A stretch of 64,000 bases of DNA from Taeniopygia guttata (lineage: Eukaryota > Chordata > Aves > Passeriformes > Estrildidae), in assembly GCF_048771995.1 (NCBI RefSeq), contig NC_133024.1, forward strand, positions 5,001 through 69,000, read 5' to 3'. Under the pieces are notes generated by a model. That model searched no databases. It was not told the origin of the DNA and worked only from the letters and a program-made list of their open reading frames with translations. A program made the position numbers and the translations under genes. Shown piece by piece: positions 43,301 through 56,399 of the stretch (positions are counted from its first letter, which is position 1; the number at the start of each line of letters is the position of its first letter).

Positions 43301-46300
43301 AGAATTTTTGCAGGCAGCTCCCCGCTAAGGGGCACAGGGCCCTGGGCAAAAACATTGGTTGTTTTCCTGGGAATGAAAACTCACCAGTCCAGGTTCCTGA
43401 TGTCAGTTTGTAGGGCTCCCATGGGACTGTCAGGGCAGCACAAATATGAGGTGGAGGCAGCTTCTGTATTGGGCCCAGCCCTCGATATTCGGATTTTTTG
43501 CAATCAGCAGCCGGCTCTGAGCCACAGGGCCCTGAGCACAAACATCGGCTGTTTTCCCTGGGAAAGAAAACTCACCAGTCCAGGTTTCTGATGTCAGATT
43601 CTAGGGCTCCTCTGGGACTGTCAGGGCAGCACAAGTATGAGGTGGAGGCAGCTTCTGTATGCGGCCCATCCTTCGATGTTTGGATTTTTTGCAATCAGCT
43701 GCCTGCTCAGGGCCACAGGACCCTGAGCAGAAACATCGGCTGTTTTCCCTGGGAAAGAAAACTCACCAGTCCAGGTTCCTGATGTCAGTTTGTAGGGCTC
43801 GTCTGGGACTGTCAGGGCAGCACAAGTATGAGGTGGAGGCAGCTCCTGTATGGGAATTATCCTTCGATGTTCAGAGTTTTTGCAGTCATCTGCCGGCTCA
43901 GAGCCTCATGACCCAGAGCTGAAACATCGGCTGTTTTCCCTGGGAAAGAAAACTCACCAGTCCAGGTTCCAGATGTCAGTTTGTAGGGCTCCTCTGGGAC
44001 TGTCAGGGCAGCACAAGTATGAGGTGGAGGCAGCTTCTGTATGGGGCCCATCCTTCGATGTTTGGATTTTTTGCAATCAGCTGCCTGCTCAGGGCCACAG
44101 GACCCTGAGCAGAAACATCGGCTGTTTTCCCTGGGAAAGAAAACTCACCAGTCCAGGTTCCTGATGTCAGGTTGTAGGGCTCCTCTGGGATTGTCGGGGC
44201 GGCACAAGTATGAGGTGGAGGCAGCTTCTGTCTGGGGCCCATCCTTCGATGTTCGGATTTTTTGCAATCAGCTGCCTGCTCAGGGCCACAGGACCCTGAG
44301 CAGAAACATCGGCTGTTTTCCCTGGGAAAGAAAACTCACCAGTCCAGGTTCCAGATGTCAGTTTGTAGGGCTCCTCTGGGACTGTCAGGGCAGCACAAGT
44401 ATGAGGTGGAGGAAGCTTCTGTATGGGGCTCATCCTTCAATGTTCGGATTTCTTGCAATCAGCTGCCTGCTCAGGGCAACAGGGCCCTGAGCACAAACAT
44501 CGGCTGTTTTCCCTGGGAAAGAAAACTCACCAGTCCAGGTTCCTGATGTCAGTTTGTAGGGCTCCTCTGGGACTGTCAGGGCAGCACAAGTATGAGGTGG
44601 AGGAAGCTTCTGTATGGGGCTCATCCTTCAATGTTTGGATTTTTTGCAATCAGCTGCCTGCTCAGGGCCAGAGGACCGAGTCCAGAAACATCGGCTGTTT
44701 TCCCTGGGAGAGAACACTCACCAGTCCAGGTTCCTGATGTCAGTTTGTAGGGCTCCTCAGGGACTGTCAGGGCAGCAGAAGTATAAGGTGGTGGCAGATT
44801 CTCTATGGGGCCCATCCTTCGATATTCAGAATTTTTGCAGGCAGCTCCCCGCTAAGGGGCACAGGGCCCTGGGCAAAAACATTGGTTGTTTTCCTGGGAA
44901 TGAAAACTCACCAGTCCAGGTTCCTGATGTCAGTTTGTAGGGCTCCCATGGGACTGTCAGGGCAGCACAAATATGAGGTGGAGGCAGCTTCTGTATTGGG
45001 CCCAGCCCTCGATGTTCGGATTTTTTGCAATCAGCAGCCGGCTCTGAGCCACAGGGCCCTGAGCACAAACATCGGCTGTTTTCCCTGGGAAAGAAAACTC
45101 ACCAGTCCAGGTTCCTCATGTCAGTTTGTAGGGCTCCTCTGGGACTGTCAGGGCAGCACAAGTATGAGGTGGAGGCAGCTTCTGTATGGGGCCCATCCTT
45201 CGATGTTTTGATTTTTTGCAATCAGCTGCCTGCTCAGGGCCACAGGACCCTGAGCAGAAACATCGGCTGTTTTCCCTGGGAAAGAAAACTCACCAGTCCT
45301 GGTTCCTGATGTCAGTTTGTAGGGCTCCTCTGGGACTGTCAGGGCAGCACAAGTATGAGGTGGAGGCAGCTTCTGTATGGGGCCCATCCTTCGATGTTCG
45401 GATTTTTTGCAATCACCTGCCCGCTCAGGGCCACAGGACCCTGAGCAGAAACATCGGCTGTTTTCCCTGGGAAAGAAAACTCACCAGTCCAGGTTCCTGA
45501 TGTCAGTTTCTAGGGCTCCTCTGGGACTGTCAGGGCAGCACAAGTATGAGGTCGGGGCAGCTCCTGTATGGGAATTATCCTTCGATGTTCGGAGTTTTTG
45601 CAGTCAGTTGCCGGCTCAGAGCCACAGGGCCCTGAGCACAAACATCACCTGTTTTCCCTGGGAAAGGAAACTCACCAGTCCAGGTTCCTCATGTCAGCTT
45701 GTAGGGCTCCTCTGGGATTGTCAGGGCAGCACAAGTATGAGGTGGAGGCAGCTTCTGTCTGGGGCCCATCCTTCGATGTTTGGATTTTTTGCAATCAGCT
45801 GCCTGCTCAGGGCCACAGGACCGTGATCAGAAACATCGGCTGTTTTCCCTGGGAAAGAAAACTCACCAGTCCAGGTTCCTGATGTCAGTTTGTAGGGCTT
45901 CTCTGGGACTGTCAGGGCAGCACAAGTATGAGGTGGAGGCAGCTCCGGTCTGGAACTTATCCTTCGATGTTTGGATTTCCTGCAATCAGCAGCCGGCTCA
46001 GAGCCACAGGGCCCTGAGCACAAACATCGGCTGTTTTCCCTGGGAAAGAAAACTCACCAGTCCAGGTTCCTGATGTCAGTTTGTAGGGCTCCTCTGGGAC
46101 TGTCAGGGCAGCACAAGTATGAAGTGGAGGCAGCTCCTGTATGGGAATTATCCTTCGATGTTCGGATTTTTTGCAGTCAGTTGCCGGCTCAGAGCCACAG
46201 GGCCCTGAGCACAAACATCACCTGTTTTCCCTGGGAAAGGAAACTCACCAGTCCAGGTTCCTCATGTCAGCTTGTAGGGCTCCTCTGGGACTGTCAGGGC

Positions 46301-49300
46301 AGCACAAGTATGAGGTGGGGGCAGCTTTTGTATGGGGCCCATCCTTCGAAGTTCCGATTTTTTGCAATCACCTGCCTCCTCAGGGCCACAGGACCCTGAG
46401 CAGAAACATCGGCTGTTTTCCCTGGGAAAGAAAACTCACCAGTCCAGGTTCCTCATGTCAGTTTGTAGGGCTCCCATGGGACTGTCAGGGCAGCACAAGT
46501 ATGAGGTGGAGGCAGCTTCTGTATGGGGCCCATCCTTCGATGTTTGGATTTTTTGCAATCAGCTGCCTGCTCAGTGCCACAGGACCAAGACCAGAATCAT
46601 CGGCTGTTTTCCCTGGGACAGAACACTCACCAGTCCAGGTTCCTGATGTCATTTTGTAGTGCTCCTCTGGGACTGTCAGAGCAGCACAAGTATACGGTGG
46701 TGGCAGATTCTCTATGAGGTCCATCCTTCGATATTCGGATTTTTTGCAACCAGCTGCCGGCTCAGAGCCACAGGGCCCTGAGCACAAACATCACCTGTTT
46801 TCCCTGGGAAAGAAAACTCACCAGTCCAGGTTCCTGATGTCAGTTTGTAGGGCTCCTCTGGGACTGTCAGGGCAGCACAAGTATAAGGTGGTGGCAGATT
46901 CTCTATGGGGCCCATCGTTCGATATTCAGAATTTTTGCAGGCAGCTCCCCGCTAAGGGGCACAGGGCCCTGGGCAAAAACATTGGTTGTTTTCCTGGGAA
47001 TGAAAACTCACCAGTCCAGGTTCCTGATGTCAGTTTGTAGGGCTCCCATGGGACTGTCAGGGCAGCACAAATATGAGGTGGAGGCAGCTTCTGTATTGGG
47101 CCCAGCCCTCGATATTCGGATTTTTTGCAATCAGCAGCCGGCTCTGAGCCACAGGGCCCTGAGCACAAACATCGGCTGTTTTCCCTGGGAAAGAAAACTC
47201 ACCAGTCCAGGTTTCTGATGTCAGATTCTAGGGCTCCTCTGGGACTGTCAGGGCAGCACAAGTATGAGGTGGAGGCAGCTTCTGTATGCGGCCCATCCTT
47301 CGATGTTTGGATTTTTTGCAATCAGCTGCCTGCTCAGGGCCACAGGACCCTGAGCAGAAACATCGGCTGTTTTCCCTGGGAAAGAAAACTCACCAGTCCA
47401 GGTTCCTGATGTCAGTTTGTAGGGCTCGTCTGGGACTGTCAGGGCAGCACAAGTATGAGGTGGAGGCAGCTCCTGTATGGGAATTATCCTTCGATGTTCA
47501 GAGTTTTTGCAGTCATCTGCCGGCTCAGAGCCTCATGACCCAGAGCTGAAACATCGGCTGTTTTCCCTGGGAAAGAAAACTCACCAGTCCAGGTTCCAGA
47601 TGTCAGTTTGTAGGGCTCCTCTGGGACTGTCAGGGCAGCACAAGTATGAGGTGGAGGCAGCTTCTGTATGGGGCCCATCCTTCGATGTTTGGATTTTTTG
47701 CAATCAGCTGCCTGCTCAGGGCCACAGGACCCTGAGCAGAAACATCGGCTGTTTTCCCTGGGAAAGAAAACTCACCAGTCCAGGTTCCTGATGTCAGGTT
47801 GTAGGGCTCCTCTGGGATTGTCGGGGCGGCACAAGTATGAGGTGGAGGCAGCTTCTGTCTGGGGCCCATCCTTCGATGTTCGGATTTTTTGCAATCAGCT
47901 GCCTGCTCAGGGCCACAGGACCCTGAGCAGAAACATCGGCTGTTTTCCCTGGGAAAGAAAACTCACCAGTCCAGGTTCCAGATGTCAGTTTGTAGGGCTC
48001 CTCTGGGACTGTCAGGGCAGCACAAGTATGAGGTGGAGGAAGCTTCTGTATGGGGCTCATCCTTCAATGTTCGGATTTCTTGCAATCAGCTGCCTGCTCA
48101 GGGCAACAGGGCCCTGAGCACAAACATCGGCTGTTTTCCCTGGGAAAGAAAACTCACCAGTCCAGGTTCCTGATGTCAGTTTGTAGGGCTCCTCTGGGAC
48201 TGTCAGGGCAGCACAAGTATGAGGTGGAGGAAGCTTCTGTATGGGGCTCATCCTTCAATGTTTGGATTTTTTGCAATCAGCTGCCTGCTCAGGGCCAGAG
48301 GACCGAGTCCAGAAACATCGGCTGTTTTCCCTGGGAGAGAACACTCACCAGTCCAGGTTCCTGATGTCAGTTTGTAGGGCTCCTCAGGGACTGTCAGGGC
48401 AGCAGAAGTATAAGGTGGTGGCAGATTCTCTATGGGGCCCATCCTTCGATATTCAGAATTTTTGCAGGCAGCTCCCCGCTAAGGGGCACAGGGCCCTGGG
48501 CAAAAACATTGGTTGTTTTCCTGGGAATGAAAACTCACCAGTCCAGGTTCCTGATGTCAGTTTGTAGGGCTCCCATGGGACTGTCAGGGCAGCACAAATA
48601 TGAGGTGGAGGCAGCTTCTGTATTGGGCCCAGCCCTCGATGTTCGGATTTTTTGCAATCAGCAGCCGGCTCTGAGCCACAGGGCCCTGAGCACAAACATC
48701 GGCTGTTTTCCCTGGGAAAGAAAACTCACCAGTCCAGGTTCCTCATGTCAGTTTGTAGGGCTCCTCTGGGACTGTCAGGGCAGCACAAGTATGAGGTGGA
48801 GGCAGCTTCTGTATGGGGCCCATCCTTCGATGTTTTGATTTTTTGCAATCAGCTGCCTGCTCAGGGCCACAGGACCCTGAGCAGAAACATCGGCTGTTTT
48901 CCCTGGGAAAGAAAACTCACCAGTCCTGGTTCCTGATGTCAGTTTGTAGGGCTCCTCTGGGACTGTCAGGGCAGCACAAGTATGAGGTGGAGGCAGCTTC
49001 TGTATGGGGCCCATCCTTCGATGTTCGGATTTTTTGCAATCACCTGCCCGCTCAGGGCCACAGGACCCTGAGCAGAAACATCGGCTGTTTTCCCTGGGAA
49101 AGAAAACTCACCAGTCCAGGTTCCTGATGTCAGTTTCTAGGGCTCCTCTGGGACTGTCAGGGCAGCACAAGTATGAGGTCGGGGCAGCTCCTGTATGGGA
49201 ATTATCCTTCGATGTTCGGAGTTTTTGCAGTCAGCAGCCGGCTCAGAGCCACAGGGCCGTGAGCACAAACATCGGCTGTTTTCCCTGGGAAAGAAAACTC

Positions 49301-52300
49301 ACCAGTCCTGGTTCCTGATGTCAGTTTGTAGGGCTCCTCTGGGACTGTCGGGGCAGCACAAGTATGAGGTGGAGGCAGCTTCTGTATGGGGCCCATCCTT
49401 CGATGTTTGGATTTTTTGCAATCAGCTGCCTGCTCAGGGCCACAGGACCCTGAGCACAAACATCGGCTGTTTTCCCTGGGAAAGAAAACTCACCAGTCCA
49501 GGTTCCTGATGTCAGTTTGTAGGGCTCGTCTGGGACTGTCAGGGCAGCACAAGTATGAGGTGGAGGCAGCTTCTGTATGTGGCCCATCCTTCGATGTTCG
49601 GATTTTTTGCAATCAGCTGCCTGCTCAGGGCCACAGGACCCTGAGCAGAAACATCGGCTGTTTTCCCTGGGAAAGAAAACTCACCAGTCCAGGTTCCTGA
49701 TGTCAGTTTGTAGGGCTCGTCTGGGACTGTCAGGGCAGCACAAGTATGAGGTGGAGGCAGCTCCTGTATGGGAATTATCCTTCGATGTTCGGAGTTTTTG
49801 CAGTCAGCTGCCGGCTCAGAGCCTCAGGACCCAGAGCTGAAACATCGGCTGTTTTCCCTGGGAAAGAAAACTCACCAGTCCAGGTTCCTGATGTCAATTT
49901 GTAGGGTTCCTCTGGGACTGTCAGGGCAGCAGAAGTATGAGGTGGAGGCAGCTTCTGTATAGGGCCCATCCTTCGATGTTTGGATTTTTTGCAATCAGCT
50001 GCCTCCTCAGGGCCACAGCATCCTGAGCAGAAACATCAGCTGTGTTCCCTGGGAAAGAAAACTCACCAGTCCAGGTTCCTCATGTCAGTTTGTAGGGCTC
50101 CTCTGGGACTGTCAGGGCAGCACAAATATGAGATGGAGGCAGCTTCTGTATGGGGCCCATCCTTCGATGTTTGGATTTTTTGCAGTCAGCTGCCGACTCA
50201 GAGCCACAGGGCCCTGAGCACAAACATCACCTGTTTTCCCTGGGAAAGAAAACTCACCAGTCCAGGTTCCTGATGTCAGTTTGTAGGGCTCCTCTGGGAC
50301 TGTCAGGGTAGCACAAATATGAGATGGGGACAGCTCCTGTCTGGGACTTATCCTTCGATGTTCGGATTTTTTGCAGTCAGCTGCCGGCTCAGAGCCACAG
50401 GGCCCTGAGCACAAACATCAGCTGTTTTCCCTGGGAAAGAAAACTCACCAGTCCAGGTTCCTGATGTTAGTTTGTAGGGCTCCTCTGGGACTCTCAGGGC
50501 AGCACAAGTATGAGGTGGAGGCACCTTCTCCATAGGGCCCATCCTTCGATGTTTGGATTTTTTGCAATCAGCTGCCACCTCAGGGCCACAGGATCCTGAG
50601 CAGAAACATCGGCTGTTTTCCCTGGGAAAGAAAACTCACCAGTCCAGGTTCCTCATGTCAGCTTGTAGGGCTCCACTGGGACTGTCAGGGCAGAACAAGT
50701 ATGAGGTGGAGGCAGCTTCTGTATGGGACTTATCCTTCGATGTTCGGATTTTTTGCAGTCAGGTGCCGGCTCAGAGCCTCATGACCCAGAGCTGAAACAT
50801 CTGCTGTTTTCCCTGGGAAAGAAAACTCACCAGTCCAGGTTCCAGATGTCAGTTTATAGGGCTCCTCTGGGACTGTCAGGGCAGCACAAGTATGAGGTGG
50901 AGGCAGCTTCTGTATGGGGCCCATCCTTCGATGTTTGGATTTTTTGCAATCAGCTGCCTGCTCAGGGCCACAGGACCGTGATCAGAAACATCGGCTGTTT
51001 TCCCTGGGAAAGAAAACTCACCAGTCCAGGTTCCTGATGTCAGTTTGTAGGGCTTCTCTGGGACTGTCAGGGCAGCACAAGTATGAGGTGGAGGCAGCTC
51101 CGGTCTGGAACTTATCCTTCGATGTTTGGATTTCCTGCAATCAGCAGCCGGCTCAGAGCCACAGGGCCCTGAGCACAAACATCGGCTGTTTTCCCTGGGA
51201 AAGAAAACTCACCAGTCCAGGTTCCAGATGTCAGTTTGTAGGGCTCCTCTGGGACTGTCAGGGCAGCACAAGTATGAAGTGGAGGCAGCTCGTGTATGGG
51301 AATTATCCTTCGATGTTCGGATTTTTTGCAGTCAGTTGCCGGCTCAGAGCCACAGGGCCCTGAGCACAAACATCACCTGTTTTCCCTGGGAAAGGAAACT
51401 CACCAGTCCAGGTTCCTCATGTCAGCTTGTAGGGCTCCTCTGGGATTGTCAGGGCAGCACAAGTATGAGGTGGAGGCAGCTTCTGTCTGGGGCCCATCCT
51501 TCGATGTTTGGATTTTTTGCAATCAGCTGCCTGCTCAGGGCCACAGGACCGTGATCAGAAACATCGGCTGTTTTCCCTGGGAAAGAAAACTCACCAGTCC
51601 AGGTTCCTGATGTCAGTTTGTAGGGCTTCTCTGGGACTGTCAGGGCAGCACAAGTATGAGGTGGAGGCAGCTCCGGTCTGGAACTTATCCTTCGATGTTT
51701 GGATTTCCTGCAATCAGCAGCCGGCTCAGAGCCACAGGGCCCTGAGCACAAACATCGGCTGTTTTCCCTGGGAAAGAAAACTCACCAGTCCAGGTTCCTG
51801 ATGTCAGTTTGTAGGGCTCCTCTGGGACTGTCAGGGCAGCACAAGTATGAAGTGGAGGCAGCTCCTGTATGGGAATTATCCTTCGATGTTCGGATTTTTT
51901 GCAGTCAGTTGCCGGCTCAGAGCCACAGGGCCCTGAGCACAAACATCACCTGTTTTCCCTGGGAAAGGAAACTCACCAGTCCAGGTTCCTCATGTCAGCT
52001 TGTAGGGCTCCTCTGGGACTGTCAGGGCAGCACAAGTATGAGGTGGGGGCAGCTTTTGTATGGGGCCCATCCTTCGAAGTTCCGATTTTTTGCAATCACC
52101 TGCCTCCTCAGGGCCACAGGACCCTGAGCAGAAACATCGGCTGTTTTCCCTGGGAAAGAAAACTCACCAGTCCAGGTTCCTCATGTCAGTTTGTAGGGCT
52201 CCCATGGGACTGTCAGGGCAGCACAAGTATGAGGTGGAGGCAGCTTCTGTATGGGGCCCATCCTTCGATGTTTGGATTTTTTGCAATCAGCTGCCTGCTC

Positions 52301-55045
52301 AGTGCCACAGGACCAAGACCAGAATCATCGGCTGTTTTCCCTGGGACAGAACACTCACCAGTCCAGGTTCCTGATGTCATTTTGTAGTGCTCCTCTGGGA
52401 CTGTCAGAGCAGCACAAGTATACGGTGGTGGCAGATTCTCTATGAGGTCCATCCTTCGATATTCGGATTTTTTGCAACCAGCTGCCGGCTCAGAGCCACA
52501 GGGCCCTGAGCACAAACATCACCTGTTTTCCCTGGGAAAGAAAACTCACCAGTCCAGGTTCCTGATGTCAGTTTGTAGGGCTCCTCTGGGACTGTCAGGG
52601 CAGCACAAGTATAAGGTGGTGGCAGATTCTCTATGGGGCCCATCGTTCGATATTCAGAATTTTTGCAGGCAGCTCCCCGCTAAGGGGCACAGGGCCCTGG
52701 GCACAAACATTGGTTGTTTTCCTGGGAATGAAAACTCACCAGTCCAGGTTCCTGATGTCAGTTTGTAGGGCTCCCATGGGACTGTCAGGGCAGCACAAAT
52801 ATGAGGTGGAGGCAGCTTCTGTATTGGGCCCAGCCCTCGATATTCGGATTTTTTGCAATCAGCAGCCGGCTCTGAGCCACAGGGCCCTGAGCACAAACAT
52901 CGGCTGTTTTCCCTGGGAAAGAAAACTCACCAGTCCAGGTTTCTGATGTCAGATTCTAGGGCTCCTCTGGGACTGTCAGGGCAGCACAAGTATGAGGTGG
53001 AGGCAGCTTCTGTATGCGGCCCATCCTTCGATGTTTGGATATTTTGCAATCAGCTGCCTGCTCAGGGCCACAGGACCCTGAGCAGAAACATCGGCTGTTT
53101 TCCCTGGGAAAGAAAACTCACCAGTCCAGGTTCCTGATGTCAGTTTGTAGGGCTCGTCTGGGACTGTCAGGGCAGCACAAGTATGAGGTGGAGGCAGCTC
53201 CTGTATGGGAATTATCCTTCGATGTTCAGAGTTTTTGCAGTCATCTGCCGGCTCAGAGCCTCATGACCCAGAGCTGAAACATCGGCTGTTTTCCCTGGGA
53301 AAGAAAACTCACCAGTCCAGGTTCCAGATGTCAGTTTGTAGGGCTCCTCTGGGACTGTCAGGGCAGCACAAGTATGAGGTGGAGGCAGCTTCTGTATGGG
53401 GCCCATCCTTCGATGTTTGGATTTTTTGCAATCAGCTGCCTGCTCAGGGCCACAGGACCCTGAGCAGAAACATCGGCTGTTTTCCCTGGGAAAGAAAACT
53501 CACCAGTCCAGGTTCCTGATGTCAGTTTGTAGGGCTCCTCTGGGATTGTCGGGGCGGCACAAGTATGAGGTGGAGGCAGCTTCTGTCTGGGGCCCATCCT
53601 TCGATGTTCGGATTTTTTGCAATCAGCTGCCTGCTCAGGGCCACAGGACCCTGAGCAGAAACATCGGCTGTTTTCCCTGGGAAAGAAAACTCACCAGTCC
53701 AGGTTCCAGATGTCAGTTTGTAGGGCTCCTCTGGGACTGTCAGGGCAGCACAAGTATGAGGTGGAGGAAGCTTCTGTATGGGGCTCATCCTTCAATGTTC
53801 GGATTTCTTGCAATCAGCTGCCTGCTCAGGGCAACAGGGCCCTGAGCACAAACATCGGCTGTTTTCCCTGGGAAAGAAAACTCACCAGTCCAGGTTCCTG
53901 ATGTCAGTTTGTAGGGCTCCTCTGGGACTGTCAGGGCAGCACAAGTATGAGGTGGAGGAAGCTTCTGTATGGGGCTCATCCTTCAATGTTTGGATTTTTT
54001 GCAATCAGCTGCCTGCTCAGGGCCAGAGGACCGAGTCCAGAAACATCGGCTGTTTTCCCTGGGAGAGAACACTCACCAGTCCAGGTTCCTGATGTCAGTT
54101 TGTAGGGCTCCTCAGGGACTGTCAGGGCAGCAGAAGTATAAGGTGGTGGCAGATTCTCTATGGGGCCCATCCTTCGATATTCAGAATTTTTGCAGGCAGC
54201 TCCCCGCTAAGGGGCACAGGGCCCTGGGCAAAAACATTGGTTGTTTTCCTGGGAATGAAAACTCACCAGTCCAGGTTCCTGATGTCAGTTTGTAGGGCTC
54301 CCATGGGACTGTCAGGGCAGCACAAATATGAGGTGGAGGCAGCTTCTGTATTGGGCCCAGCCCTCGATGTTCGGATTTTTTGCAATCAGCAGCCGGCTCT
54401 GAGCCACAGGGCCCTGAGCACAAACATCGGCTGTTTTCCCTGGGAAAGAAAACTCACCAGTCCAGGTTCCTCATGTCAGTTTGTAGGGCTCCTCTGGGAC
54501 TGTCAGGGCAGCACAAGTATGAGGTGGAGGCAGCTTCTGTATGGGGCCCATCCTTCGATCTTTTGATTTTTTGCAATCAGCTGCCTGCTCAGGGCCACAG
54601 GACCCTGAGCAGAAACATCGGCTGTTTTCCCTGGGAAAGAAAACTCACCAGTCCTGGTTCCTGATGTCAGTTTGTAGGGCTCCTCTGGGACTGTCAGGGC
54701 AGCACAAGTATGAGGTGGAGGCAGCTTCTGTATGGGGCCCATCCTTCGATGTTCGGATTTTTTGCAATCACCTGCCCGCTCAGGGCCACAGGACCCTGAG
54801 CAGAAACATCGGCTGTTTTCCCTGGGAAAGAAAACTCACCAGTCCAGGTTCCTGATGTCAGTTTCTAGGGCTCCTCTGGGACTGTCAGGGCAGCACAAGT
54901 ATGAGGTCGGGGCAGCTCCTGTATGGGAATTATCCTTCGATGTTCAGAGTTTTTGCAGTCAGCAGCCGGCTCAGAGCCACAGGGCCGTGAGCACAAACAT
55001 CGGCTGTTTTCCCTGGGAAAGAAAACTCAGCAGTCCAGGTTCCTG
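40360..55045. repeat. Nested large higher-order duplications (offsets 3,627 and 9,355 bp)
   Basis: The segment at about 42.06-45.6 kb is repeated directly at 45.69-49.23 kb (offset 3,627 bp, 19 monomers minus two bases). The larger segment at about 40.36-45.6 kb is repeated at 49.72-54.95 kb (offset 9,355 bp, 49 monomers minus four bases). After about 54.95 kb the third copy continues with the variant found at 49.2 kb. The order of events is therefore a 19-monomer duplication plus a second, longer copy. Confidence 0.85.
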
Positions 55046-56399
55046 ATGTCAGTTTGTAGGGCTTCTCTGGGACTGTCAGGGCAGCACAAGTATGAAGTGG
55101 AGGCAGATTCTCTATGGGGCCCATCCTTCGATATTCGGAATTTTTGCAGGCAGCTCCCCGCTAAGGGGCACAGGGCCCTGGGCAAAAACATTGGTTGTTT
55201 TCCTGGGAAAGAAAACTCACCAGTCCAGGTTCCTGATGTCAGTTTGTAGGGCTCCCATGGGACTGTCAGGGCAGCACAAGTATGAGGTGGTGGCAGCTCC
55301 GGTCTGGGACTTATCCTTCGTTGTTCGGATTTTTTGCAGTCAGTTGCCGGCTCAGAGCCACAGGGCCCTGAGCACAAACATCGGCTGTTTTCCCTGGGAG
55401 AGAACACTCACCAGTCCAGGTTCCTGATGTCAGTTTGTAGGGCTCCTCTGGGACTGTCAGGGCAGCACAAGTATAAGGTGGTGGCAGATTCTCTATGGGG
55501 CCCATCCTTCGATATTCAGAATTTTTGCAGGCAGCTCCCCGCTAAGGGGCACAGGGCCCTGGGCAAAAACATTAGTTGTTTTCCTGGGAATGAAAACTCA
55601 CCAGTCCAGGTTCCTGATGTCAGTTTGTAGGGCTCCCATGGGACTGTCAGGGCAGCACAAATATGAGGTGGAGGCAGCTTCTGTATTGGGCCCAGCCCTC
55701 GATGTTCGGATTTTTTGCAATCAGCAGCCGGCTCTGAGCCACAGGGCCCTGAGCACAAACATCGGCTGTTTTCCCTGGGAAAGAAAACTCACCAGTCCTG
55801 GTTCCTGATGTCAGTTTGTAGGGCTCCTCTGGGACTGTCGGGGCAGCACAAGTATGAGGTGGAGGCAGCTTCTGTATGGGGCCCATCCTTCGATGTTTGG
55901 ATTTTTTGCAATCAGCTGCCTGCTCAGGGCCACAGGACCCTGAGCACAAACATCGGCTGTTTTCCCTGGGAAAGAAAACTCACCAGTCCAGGTTCCTGAT
56001 GTCAGTTTGTAGGGCTCGTCTGGGACTGTCAGGGCAGCACAAGTATGAGGTGGAGGCAGCTTCTGTATGGGGCCCATCCTTCGATGTTTGGATTTTTTGC
56101 AATCAGCTGCCTGCTCAGGGCCACAGGACCCTGAGCAGAAACATCGGCTGTTTTCCCTGGGAAAGAAAACTCACCAGTCCAGGTTCCTGATGTCAGTTTG
56201 TAGGGCTCCTCTGGGATGGTCGGGGCGGCACAAGTATGAGGTGGAGGCAGCTTCTGTCTGGGGCCCATCCTTCGATGTTCGGATTTTTTGCAATCAGCTG
56301 CCTGCTCAGGGCCACAGGACCCTGAGCAGAAACATCGGCTGTTTTCCCTGGGAAAGAAAACTCACCAGTCCAGGTTCCTGATGTCAGTTTGTAGGGCTC